DNA of 64,000 nucleotides from Batrachochytrium dendrobatidis JAM81 (Eukaryota > Chytridiomycota > Chytridiomycetes > Rhizophydiales), in contig NW_006281104.1 in the NCBI RefSeq assembly GCF_000203795.2, positions 1,388,278 to 1,452,277 on the forward strand, in the 5' to 3' direction. Positions 23,172 to 33,679 of this stretch are shown here, in pieces. Made by a program: the position numbers and the translations under genes. Position 1 is the stretch's first letter. Each line of letters begins with the position of its first letter. Under the pieces are notes generated by a model, which was not told the origin of the DNA, searched no databases, and saw only the letters and a list, made by a program, of their open reading frames with translations.

Positions 23172-24372
23172 CTATGTTGCTGCACTACTACGATGAGCAC
23201 GCATTTTCATGACTAATTCTTTGCGAATATGAATGGGTAGTTTTTCACAAAGGGAACGAAGAGCTTCCATGGACATGAAATCAAATCCGACGGAATGAGC
23301 CCATTCGACCACATGATCCCTGTGACCGACACTGAGTTGACGCATGCTCCATCCTACAGCTGTTTGAAGAAACCTTTCAGGGGATTTGACCACACAGGTT
23401 GTCATGCGAGTCAAGGTATCTCGTAGAGTATTGGAGCTGGTGGCTGCCAAAGGAATAAGAGTGACGATTGCAGCACGGCGTTTCCATAGATTATATTCAG
23501 GATTGATAGCCCATGGTTCCAAAATAGAAGCCACAATAGAGTCGAATACAGATGGGTTCGTTTTCATAAGATGACCAACAGCTTTGGATGTAAGCCGAGC
23601 ACAAATACTATCGCATGTTGCCCACTCGTTGACCAATCCTGCATCAAACACCAAAGCCAGTAGATCGTAACCGGGATGTGTCAACATCCATTCATCAATA
23701 TGTGACTGCCAGAAATACGTGGCAGCAAACTATGAAAATACAATACATCACAAACCCAACAATTAGCTGCCAAAGTGAAATGACAAATCCAGCTATTGTA
23801 TGACTAATTACTTTGATTTCAAATTGGTTACTGTAATATAACGATAAAGTAAGTAACTGCTTTAAAGTAGTTTTACTTAACGAGGGTTCGAGATTGTTGG
23901 CTTTAGAGTTGAACGACTGATCGATAAAGACATTTACTGAATGAAGCCATGACTTGCATATCTTGTCAGTTTCAGGAATAGTCAGACCGATATAAGAGAT
24001 TTCACCTCTCATATATTTTTCGTTATACTCTCTGCGATGCAGAGTAGCTTTTTGATGCAACGAGGGTACAAGAGTGGATTCGATCCATTGTTTCCAGGCA
24101 ATCAGCATGGTCGGACCGACCAAAGTAATCAAGACCTGCTCAAATTTAGATCTGCCTTTGGGAAGAGGTTGTTCATTAGTAACAGTGGATACCAAGTGAA
24201 ATACAGAAGTTTCTCCAAAAGTTGGATAATGGGTTATATTTTGTATTGGAACTGGATTGGCAGACCGGAGTCGACGTTTGTTGCTAGTAGGATCGGTAGC
24301 TTCAAGCTGTCGTTTACCATTCATACTTTTTGTTGTGGTAGATTCAGTGTTCAAAAGATTAGAGGATCGCAT
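23172..24372 (-). CDS. AlkD-like DNA alkylation repair protein
   Basis: HEAT-like repeat protein of the DNA alkylation repair (AlkD) family, DNA glycosylases that remove bulky alkylpurines. Exons 24372-23812 and 23729-23172, 372 residues. The C-terminal half carries the family pattern: LWKRRAAIVTLIPLA, SPERFLQTAVGWSMRQLSVGHRDHVVEWAHS and LRSLCEKLP. The exon junction QFEIK/FAATYFWQSHIDEW matches the AlkD start of repeats. The first ~80 residues hold a basic stretch (MNGKRQLEATDPTSNKRRLR) that could be a nuclear signal. The start ATG is the first in frame. An upstream exon cannot be excluded, because a possible coding stretch lies just 30 bases before it. Confidence 0.78.
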
Positions 24373-24401
24373 AGTTGGTCTGATGTAAGCGAATGTAGAG
24401 C

Positions 24402-24530
24402 TTATTCTAGACCAGCTTCTAACAAGATATTGCTGTCAGTGTTTTTTGGTTTTTGAAAGAAATCGGTAGCAGGTAGCTTTGAATCTGCACCTGTTGAACT
24501 CCAGACTGTCTTGATCAACTGTTCAAGAAT
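24402..24530 (-). other. Possible orphan exon of about 42 codons
   Basis: After a TTTTAG acceptor-like site the minus strand reads ILEQLIKTVWSSTGADSKLP and onward to LLEAGLE and a TAA at 24404-24402. Composition looks protein-like. I could not find a start exon that joins in frame between HYPK and this stretch. It may be a terminal exon of an unrecognised small gene, an alternative HYPK exon, or chance. Confidence 0.25.
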
Positions 24531-24647
24531 GCTAAAAGACGGAAATAAGTGCTAAACTCTTATTCCTATGCTGTTATCTTTCTACTAATAAATGGATTGA
24601 TTGGCAGCCTCTCATAAAACATGGATGATTCAAATAAAGCCAACTGT

Positions 24648-25200
24648 TTATGTATTAACCAATCTAGTCATAGCAGCAATAACATCTCCACCACATTCCC
24701 GTAGCACCTTGTCAGCCTGCAGCTTGGTGATTTCAAACTCTTTTATCTAGTGGGATGCAACATGGATGAGTGAGTGCAATGGATGGATTATACATTACAA
24801 AGCATTGAATCTTACTATCAACTCTAGATCCTCCTTGGCAACAGTGACTTTTTCCATTGCGAGTTCTCTAAAAAATTATATCAGTACATTGGCATGCAGG
24901 CTGAGATTAATGTTGAGCATTACTTACTTGTCAGTTTTGCTTGTCAGTTCTTTTTTGGATTCAGTGATGGAATCCAATGCCTATTGAACGCACTCAAGTG
25001 TCAGTTGGATGGTTATAGATTGAGCTAGATTCAAGAGCACCAAGAACAGTAGCAAGTACCTTGTGCAACTTATTTTGATCGACTTGTTGAGATGACTCTT
25101 CAAAATAGCTGTGGACAGTTTCCATATCTTTCTTGGCCTGACCATAGTGGCCTTTTTCTTCGACTTCGGTATTCACTTGTGATTGTTGATCGTCGCTCAT
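24648..25200 (-). CDS. HYPK: HYPK-like NatA-associated chaperone (UBA-like)
   Basis: Small protein like Huntingtin-interacting protein K, which binds the ribosome-associated NatA N-terminal acetyltransferase and acts as a chaperone regulator. Four exons: 25200-25060, 24980-24928, 24867-24816 and 24746-24648, 114 residues (human about 120). The C-terminal NAC-alpha-like UBA domain reads KVTVAKEDLELIIKEFEIT followed by KLQADKVLRECGGDVIAAMTRLV, very close to the family. All introns are short. The alternative stop within the first intron would lose the conserved domain, so splicing is required. Broadly conserved in animals, plants and many fungi. Confidence 0.87.
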
Positions 25201-25327
25201 TATCAGAAACTAGAGTTTGGTTATATTGATAAAAGTTGGCCAAAGAATCAATTTTGATATTTCAATTCAAATGTAGACTTTTATTATGAGCTACGAAAAT
25301 CATTCAATGATGTTCAGTGTAAACAGC

Positions 25328-26055
25328 CTAGTGCAGTCGATGAGGAGTGAATTGGAAACATGGAGTTACAGGGAAGGATCTTGGTTTTATCAGATCTGAT
25401 GTGATACTTGTATTGATGGGTGAATCTGATGTACAGCTGATGGACTCGGAATTGATAGTTGGCCATTCAGCTTTGGACTGCTGTGGAGCAGAAATGATGG
25501 AGATGTCAGATGGAGATATAAAATTAGAATCTAGATCACTAAATAAGATGGGAGAAGGACTGAGCATAGTAGATGACTTGACAGTAGTATCAGGGAGAAG
25601 AGTATCAAGTTGAGTAGTAGATTTCAGAGAGTTTAAAGAGGGAGTAGCCGTGTTGATGAGTAGAGGTTTAGAGTATACCCCTTTATTGAATAGTCCAAGT
25701 GAGGTTTTTGATAGTGGGCCATATAATAAAGGTTTAATCTAAAGAGTTGGTTAACATTAATAGTTGAAGAGTATAAAATCTAAAGTAAACTCACAGATAA
25801 TCTCTTGGTATTCCTAATATGTTTACTCTTGGCAGACTTCTTGATAGGTTTACTCTTGATAGGCTTCCTAATAGGTTTATCGATACTCTCGTCAATCAAC
25901 TTGGATTGTTCCCTGACATAATTCATTACTCGACTTCGTTTATAAGCAGAAGTCACAGTCGTATCCATGCGAAATGAAACACTAAATAAGGATGATAAAG
26001 TATAAGAAACCGCCAATCTCATGGAACGGTAATCTTGACTAAATTTACTAAACAT
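25328..26055 (-). CDS. Unrecognised basic protein, two exons
   Basis: Exons 26055-25795 and 25738-25328 join in frame through GTGAGT...TTTAG to give 223 residues that I do not recognise. Residues ~55-85 are strongly basic with repeated K-P-I-K/R units (KPIRKPIKSKPIKKSAKSKH). The second exon is Ser/Thr/Pro-rich (LSPSPILFSDLDSNFISPSD). No membrane segment or known domain is visible. The start codon lies only a few bases from a reversed TIR element at about 26070-26421, so its promoter may have been replaced by or built from that element. It could be a lineage-specific nuclear or DNA-binding protein, which is only a guess from charge. Confidence 0.5.
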
Positions 26056-26471
26056 TGTGTTTTGGACTCTTTAGTTGGCTAGTCTCCTAACGAATGCCAT
26101 GAAAGCAATCGTTGTATTCCCAACAGTATAATCACTTGTGAACTAGAGCGTATCCGAGACTAGGATGCAACAAAAACGAGTTGACAGTATCTAAATAGCC
26201 AAGCCCAATATCTGGGATGGATGAATCCAATTTGGAAAATTTCAGTTTAAAACTATAATCTAGTTTTGTATGATGAACGCTGGTTGAATTGAGAATGCCG
26301 ATTGAGGAATCAGTAAGCTAATTTGTAGCAAGTCACCGAATATTTAACCATTTTTCATTCCAAAGCAAAATACAAGCAATCACTTTGGCAAGTGTTTCAT
26401 TTTACGTGAATACACTGTAAATCCATTTCAAGTCAAGCTACAAACTCGGCCTGAACATTAATCGTATTACG
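26056..26471. promoter_or_regulatory. Divergent promoter region occupied by a TIR element
   Basis: The 416 bp between two divergent start codons consist largely of the reversed element. The conserved TTTTACGTGAATAC end is about 55 bp upstream of the ZZ/EF-hand gene start, so that gene's core promoter must use or adjoin it. The functional effect is inferred from position only. Confidence 0.4.
26070..26421 (-). mobile_element. TIR element copy, reversed, between two divergent genes
   Basis: Its terminal repeat CATTTTACGTGAATAC ends near 26415. Reading the minus strand, it shares CACTTG...TTTTGCTTTGGAATG, GGTTAAATATTC, then CCAGATATTGGGCTTGGCT, GTCAACTCG and CGCTCTAGTTCACAAG with the internal blocks of copies at 33135 and 53933. 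The far inverted repeat is not clear. It may have been lost at the start of the gene ending at 26055. Confidence 0.6.
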
Positions 26472-29185
26472 ATGAGTTCCCCTTTCTGGTCTGCTACTCG
26501 TTTAGCTATATTTGCTACTGGTGTCTTGTCTGGCTTTCTCTTTATTAGACTCGCTAATTCAAAGAACACCTCTCAAAAACCAAAAGCTTCTCCAACTACC
26601 ACCGGCTCTACTTTATCTTCTTCCACTACTTCGACCAGTGACCCTCCTCATCATTCATCAAGCTCTACCAGGAGATTATCAATTGCTCCTTCATTACCTG
26701 TTTTGGATGAAAACGCTGACCCTAGATTACCACCATCTATTCTGTTTACTAACCCGACTGATTCCATCAGTGCTTCTGGTCATCTTCCTAATCCTCCTCC
26801 AACCTCGAGAAGAAACAGCAACGGAAGTGAAGGCTCGTCTGCTTTTCTTTCTTCGAGGCCTGCTTTGGTAGTTTCTACTAATCAAGGATTGAATCAGGAT
26901 CTTACTACAGCACCGTATTTTGATGCAAATGCCAATCCTGACACTGAGCATCTTGCTAGTATCGAGTCACATTTACCACCCGTACAATTCCACAGCGTAT
27001 TGGATTCTGATCCATCCTTGGATCCTGAAGTCAACTCTAGCCAGGATTTTGCTTTGAATTCTACCACTTCAAATGTCGACTCTTCAAGATCTAATACCGA
27101 GTCTCGTGGCATTGTTGGTCAAGAGTCCAAAAATCTTCTTCAACTCCTTTATTCCATTGCTGAAGATCAGGCTCGCAAAGAAGGCTACATTCATCGGTCT
27201 ATTACTTGCAATCACTGTGGGGTTTCTCCTGTTCGTGGCTACAGATTCAAATGTGCAAACTGTGTCGACTTTGATATCTGTGAAATTTGTGAATCCATGG
27301 ATGTCCATATCAAAACACATGTATTTGTCAAGATTCGTATTCCTATTCCTCCATTGGCTAATGTTAGATCATCACTGTTTCTCCCGTTTTATCCCGGTAC
27401 TGAGTTTAGTGCTGACCAATACCAACGGAATTTCATCTCTCTACAAAAAGAAACTCATTTTGATGGGATTGAATTGGAAGCTTTGTTTGAGCAATACCGT
27501 TCCTTATCTACTATTGACTCTCCCGAAGGAGGGATAGACAAGGATACTTATTTCAAATGTTTAGGCCCGCTTGGCTTTGAAAAAAACCTGATTGCTGAAC
27601 GCATCTTTGCCTTTTTCGATCAAGATCGCGATGGTATCATCTCATTCAAAGAACTGGTTTGTGGACTATCAATTCTCTGCAAAGGAAATCTGGACGAGCG
27701 AATTCACTGTATGTATTTTTTACTGAAAACCTGATACTTGGCTAGATTTTAACTTTTCGGCTTGTAATTATAGATGCATTCCAAGGTTATGATCTTGATG
27801 GGGATGGATTTGTTTCTCGCGATGAGTTGCGTCGTATGTTCAAGGCGTACTTTAACATGTCCATGGCAATAGTAAGAGATGTTGTCAAGACAATGGAGGA
27901 AGGTATGATGAGATCGTTTGATGATCAGGCTGCAAAGCCTGTTTCTGCGTCTTTTTCTGCACCCATCCAATCTAGCGGCGGTCCAGAGTCTAGCGATGAA
28001 GAAGATGATCAAGGAAATGAATCCATTGCCTCTGATGCTGATGATGGGTTTTGGCCGCGACAAAATACGGTCATGACCAATGGTATTAGAAGATCAAATC
28101 GACCACGAGCAGCAGGTCCAAGAAGAACGAAACTTTCTAAAGCGGTAGAGCAGTACGATGAAGAGTCTCAGTCTCCCACTAGCCCACAAGCACAACTGTT
28201 GTTAAGACCCTTGACTGCGGCCAATACAGAGTCCCAATTTACAGAACCAAATAGCATTCTAGGATTTGTTGTAGATCGTGCTATAACTGCCACGAATGGA
28301 TCTTTACTTGTTGCTGCTGCCGTATCGAGTTCGCCAGCTCTGGCAACTTTGCTGCCTCAACATTCTCAGTTACAGTCCATTAGTGAGACATCTGAATCTC
28401 CCAGCAGTGTATTACTTCCCGTTCCAGTAGCAAACCAGTCTCCAGTGTCTGTCACTGCTGCTGCTACGCTTACCAATACAGGAATTATGCGTCGTACCAG
28501 TCAGCCCATTCTTCGCAACTCTTTAACCACCGAAGAAGTGAATGCTGATACAGCACCTGTCCCAACGCGCGACTCTGTTCAACAGATCCGTCAAAGAACT
28601 TATCAGAATCGACGATCTGTATCATTTGATGTACAAAACAATGTCTCTGGAGTTGCTCTGGCTTCTTCCAGCGCAGAAGGATCCAACGCTACTTCTACAA
28701 ATGTCTCACCTTCAACCGCACTACCTCTTCCAACAGCATTGACAACGGGATCACTTTTGGTGGGAACCTCTGTACCCAGTCCACTTATCCCCATGTCAGC
28801 CAATCTATCTGCTGTTGCCGCAGCATCAGCTACTTCCGCACACTCTCCTGCTTTGCATTCTATGCATACCTCTTCAACTGGTTCGCCTACTTTGCATAGT
28901 ACAACAGTGTCTCCAGCACTCATGCAAGCACATCTTCCGCAATCTTCTCACGAGAATTCAACCTCTGTGCAAACCATTACTTCAACAGAAGGCACACCCC
29001 AACAAGAGCGCTTTCCAATCATGGAGGCCATGAGTCAAGACGCAATCGAAGAAATGGTCGAACGGACATTTGAAGCCATTGGTGCAGGAGATCGAGATGT
29101 ACTCAACTTTGAAGAGTTTAGATATGTAGTTGAACACGATATCAACATGTTGGCATGGTTTGAGGCTCTTGGGAGTGTATTTTAA
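26472..29185 (+). CDS. Membrane-anchored ZZ zinc finger and EF-hand protein
   Basis: Exons 26472-27708 and 27774-29185 give 882 residues. Order: an N-terminal membrane anchor (AIFATGVLSGFLFIRLA, residues ~12-28), a ~200-residue Ser/Pro-rich linker, then a ZZ zinc finger around residue 243 (ITCNHCGVSPVRGYRFKCAN, then CVDFDICEIC) with C-x2-C pairs and the final histidines. Next come EF-hands with good loops: FDQDRDGIISFKEL and, after the intron, YDLDGDGFVSRDEL, plus a weaker C-terminal one (GAGDRDVLNFEEF). The region between is a long disordered Ser/Ala/Thr-rich stretch. This layout suggests a Ca2+-responsive adaptor on an organelle or plasma membrane. Similar ZZ/EF-hand proteins are known in fungi but without a settled function. 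The intron splits the second EF-hand. Confidence 0.75.
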
Positions 29186-29318
29186 CCAAGTCTAGATAAT
29201 TCGATATTGAAATAAACTCTAATTATTGCCTAGGACTAAGCTAGCCGCGTTTTTATTGTAAACGCTAAATGATTCAAAAGTACATGCATGTATCCGTGCT
29301 CTTGACTCTAACCCAACA

Positions 29319-32300
29319 CTATAAAGACGCGACTACATGGTTGGAAAGTATATCCCATAATTTAGCTATTGCATTGGCTTCAGTTTCTGTGATAATACCT
29401 TGTAATCGTCGTTTAAAGCAATCAATGATATGATTAGATGACATTCCCGCAAATAGCCTCGCTGAACGTCGTTTTCTTTTTTCCACTGCAAACTCGAAAT
29501 CATTGTCATCGTCAAACTGAGTAATCGGATCATTCAAAAAAGGTTTAGTAGCCATCTCAGTAAAACCTGGTGTCAAAGGTTTCATGTGTAATGATTGAAA
29601 TGTCTTGAAAGATTCAAGTGTATCCAATTGACACAGCTTGATAGTATATGGAACGACCCAAACCAACGTGGCTCTAGGTCGTATAGCAAATGCAAGATCT
29701 CCAACAACATTTTTCATACCATCAATCCTAAATATAGAGTAAACGCGTGAGTCCCTTGTTCCACTCGCATTCATCATGCATGGTTTCAATCAGTTTTGGG
29801 ACTCATTTTCAACTTACGATTTCAATTTTTTATAGCAAGTACTAAAATCTGGTAAATGTAGAGTTGGACCAGCCATTGGTATTGACGGCAATAAATCATT
29901 AATGCATTCAACTACAGATTCAATAGCAAGTGTTCCATAACCATAGATCCCAGTAAATCCACGCGAATGCCACGAGTTTCCGACAGTTGTAAACGGCGGG
30001 CGTTGAAGTAAATGATGGGTAGGTATAACCTGCTGTGTGGTATCTTTCTCACACCAAGGAGAGGTTAACCATGTTTCAGGTGAAGAAAACATGAATGTAT
30101 GCCAATCGCTTGGTGCAAGAAGATCGCGCTGACTGATAAGATCCAATCGATCTGCGTGTGCCATCACATCCTTGACATGCTGCACTCTGTCTGATTGTGT
30201 TACAACAGTGTCAACAACCAAATGCAAAGCATTGTTTGAAACAATAGGCGGTAAAGTCATTACTACACATTGAGTAGGTGATGTTGGAATTTGGTACCAT
30301 GCTTGAAATGTGGATATAAACTGACGTAAACCACCGTTGATGCCTTTACAAATACGTTCAATTTCACTTTCATGAACAACAACATGTTCACATACACCCA
30401 TGGCGTGTAAATAAGGTTGAACGATTTCCCATTCTGGATTACGAAGTTCTAACACCTCAAATGCATCTGTGAGTAGCGGAAGAAGCATAGATGGAATAGT
30501 TGGGTTATTTAAAGTGAATGGATTGGATGTACAAGTGAGAATAATAGGCGTGCGAGAAGTTTCAATCAAAGTTGCGACTCCTGTCCAAAAACCTCGATCC
30601 TCTTCCAAAAGAATGTCAACATCTTCAATCAATAAAAGTGTGCCAGCTTGATCCTTTGTCAAAGGTAATGGTGCAGTAGTGGATGTATTGTCACCCAGTT
30701 TAATGTGTTTTAAATCTATGGGGTTGGCGGTGGATGAATTAGCAACGGTGTTATCGCTTATAGCAATCGCGTCCGAGGGTACAGTTGCTGAAACAGTAGA
30801 AATGCATTCAGATGGCCGAGATTTGGAGCGTCGAGAAAAAAGAGCGCGGGCTGCATCACCCATTGATTTTGCTTGGCTAGTCTTTGGTGCTACTTTTCCG
30901 TTGCGACTTTTTGTATCCACCGTATAAGTACTGTCATTATCATCGCTATTCAATCTAGTCATCAGACTAGCCATATTTTCTTCAAAACAGGCACCACTAT
31001 TCCCTCTCATACCTCGAGTTAAACTAGCTTCGCCTAGAATACCAACTAGATCTTTTCCCGTTCGTCGCTGACTTCCATTCATTTCAACAACCAGATATCC
31101 ACATTCTTTAGCAGCTGCATAAACCAAAGCCGATTTTCCACACCCAGTTGGACCTACAATCAGTTTGAACAAGGACGCTTTTCGACTAGATTTTTTCCCG
31201 GTAGACTTGGCTTTAGCACCGAGTTTGGTATGACGCTGTTTTTTCGCCGTTTCAGTATCATAGTATAGGCTGTCCAAATCATCATCAACAATAATATCCT
31301 CCATAAAATCACGACTGTCCGCTCTATCATCATTGCACGAAAAATCAAGCTGGAATAATCCTGGTGCGGTTTGAACCATGGTAGGAATACCCTTGTCCCA
31401 TTTATCATCAGACCGTTTCCGTTTTTCAATTGCTCCTATTTGGTTTAGTTCCCGAGGTCGCTTGATTGTCGCGACAGACATGCAAAGTGGATCTGATCCA
31501 GTGAGTAGTCCAGATCGACGTTTCCACTGCCATAACCACTCCACAATCTGTTTACCAACATCTACATTCCATTCACCCAACATTTCACAAGTAGAGGTGG
31601 GCTGATACTTGTGTGTCCAGTCCATCGTAATGGAAGGTGGATGGGATGTGTTTGAAGTTGACATGATGGTGTTGAGTAAATGTTGTAGTGCACCCGTTTG
31701 AAAAGGCGGCAAGTGAGTTTGAGTGTTTTTATCTTTGGACAAATTGTATTTATCAATCAGTTGTGCGATAGCCTCTGTGTGGGAGATATAAACTGGATTA
31801 GATTGGTTTTTGTGATGGGTGTCGGAAGTTGTATATAAAGCAATCGCAGCATACGATTGTCTAAACCAATCCAACTCGTCTTGATTGGATACAAAATTTG
31901 CTGAAATCAAAGGGGATTGAGCGCGCTGTGATGGACTAGCAACCTTGCTAGTCACAGAGTTGGGCGGATAAGTGTATCCAACATGTACGAGCTGATGAGT
32001 TGGCCATGGTGCATCTGCAGAAAATAATTTGTCTTCAGAATGAGATGGTTTAGTCGGCGAATCTTGACGACCAACACGATTAAACATGGCAAGCGACGTA
32101 GTATTGTCAAAGACTGTAGTAGACAGCTTTCCATTTATCTCTGTAGAATCATTGCTATGGTTCAAAGTCTTGGTTTCATTGTTGCTCGATCTGTCTACTT
32201 TTGGGTCTATCGTTACAACAGTCTTGTCGACCTTTTTAGACACGGGATTGGACTTTGATTTTGATGCAAAGAATGGATGAGCAGCTTTGCCAGTAAAAAA

Positions 32301-33113
32301 CCCTGCTGCTAGTTTTTGAGTGTCCAATTGCTGCTGACGAAAACGAGCCTGTTCTTCGATCCATTTTTGTTCCTTGAGGGTTGTACCCGACCACAAGCTG
32401 TCTGGAAACTGAAACGAATGATCAATGGCGATTGAATCAGTACTCCCACTGGCGATATCAAAAGATGTATTAGCAATGGGGTTAGAAGTTGTGGATCTAA
32501 TATTTTTGGGATAATTAAACATGTCTTTAGGTGTTAGCTGAATGAGAGTTGCTCGTTGTTTCTGGCCAGTTGTGGGATCTGACGGTCTAATGGATCGTTT
32601 TTGTTTGATGGGTTTGGATAAATCTTTAACAAAGATATCGGATGGAGTGGCCATACAAGCAAGGGAAGGCTGTTGTTTTGAAATGGTTCTTTTCGACATT
32701 CGAGCGGTAGGTATACTTGTCAAATCAGTTTCTGATGTAATTGGATATGATGCTGTATGGATAGTAGAATTTACTGGTGAATGATGCACCAGATCGACAA
32801 CAGATTCTAAATGATTGTCCGCGACCAGCACAGGAGAATCCACTGATGTTGGAGCAGGAATAGAGTTTTGACCAAAAGAAAGATGACATTGTTTAGAATC
32901 ATCATCTGTGCCCATAATGGTAGTGGATAGAATATGCAGTTTGGGTGATTGTATATTGCTGTCAAATCCAGTAGAAACCAGAGTTTCCGACTGACAGGTA
33001 TTTGTAATGGGAGTAAGTATCCTTTCTTTGAATTGAAAAACAGTGTTGTGAACTGGAAGTTTTTTAGAGTTTTCCGAGTCCGTCAGATTAGATAGTAGCG
33101 AGAAGTCAGACAT
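29319..33113 (-). CDS. ELG1: Elg1/ATAD5-type RFC-like subunit (PCNA unloader)
   Basis: Large subunit of the RFC-like complex that removes PCNA from DNA after replication. Exons 33113-29818 and 29727-29319, 1234 residues. After a ~500-residue disordered N-terminus comes the family start MDWTHKYQPTSTCEMLGEWN, then Walker A IVGPTGCGKSALVYAAAKEC, the ATAD5-like EMNGSQRRTGKDLVGILGEA, a long insert, and Walker B LLLIEDVDILLEEDRGFW, then RTPIILTCTSNPF. This matches ATAD5/Elg1 rather than RFC1 or Rad24. The N-terminal AAGFFTGKAAHPFFASKSK, with paired aromatics, could be a PCNA- or cofactor-binding motif. The C-terminal exon joins through TC/GTAAGT. Divergent from the cNMP-binding gene, with a TIR element between them. 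Confidence 0.85.
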
Positions 33114-33679
33114 GACTATGGTGTAGATTGGCAGCCGTATTCATAAAATGGACCACTTTTCTGTATCTTGCAGTCACTGCCTCGTTGGGGATAAAAATGG
33201 TTGGATATTTATTGCGCTTTCTTGATATAAATTGACTGCTTCAGATATTCTCAATTGAATCAACACAACATTCATATGATGTACAGTCAAATTATCTCTT
33301 TCTTCACGTTTGGAATAGCTATATATTTTACAATCATTAAACCCATTCAAATCCAGATACTGGGTTTGACTATTGTCAAGTTTATACAAATCTTTGTATT
33401 TTAATCTCATACGTTCGTGTTCTAGTTCAAGAAACCAAGATTGCAACTGTTGTTTTCATGCCAATCACAACGAGAAAGATCAATCCATTTAAAAAAGTTT
33501 AAAGAGCACATGTCGTCTAGTAAATCTAGTGGAGGCTGGCAGCTTGTCCTGCAAATGCCCTTATTAATGCTCCATTTTACACAAATGCAACTGCAATTCG
33601 AGAAATGTCCGAATCAAGCACCTGAGGGCAGTTTTGGTTTACATTGACGCGGTGCTACAACCAACTTTAGTCGATAAAA
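33114..33679. promoter_or_regulatory. Divergent promoter region filled by a TIR element
   Basis: 566 bp separate the divergent ELG1-like and cNMP-binding-protein starts, and element copy B takes up about 456 bp of it. This leaves 21 bp to the ELG1 start and ~90 bp to the other start for native promoter sequence. Regulation by the element is inferred, not seen. Confidence 0.4.
33135..33590 (+). mobile_element. TIR element copy B (~456 bp)
   Basis: Left end CAGCCGTATTCATAAAATGG, right end TCCATTTTACACAAATGCAACTG. Internal blocks shared with copy C include GGTTGGATATTTATTGCG, CATATGATG, CCAGATACTGGGTTTGAC, CTAATCTCATACGTTCGTGTTCTAGTTCAAGA and GTCTAGTAAATCTAGTGGAGGCTGGCAG. No open frame of interest. 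Confidence 0.82.
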
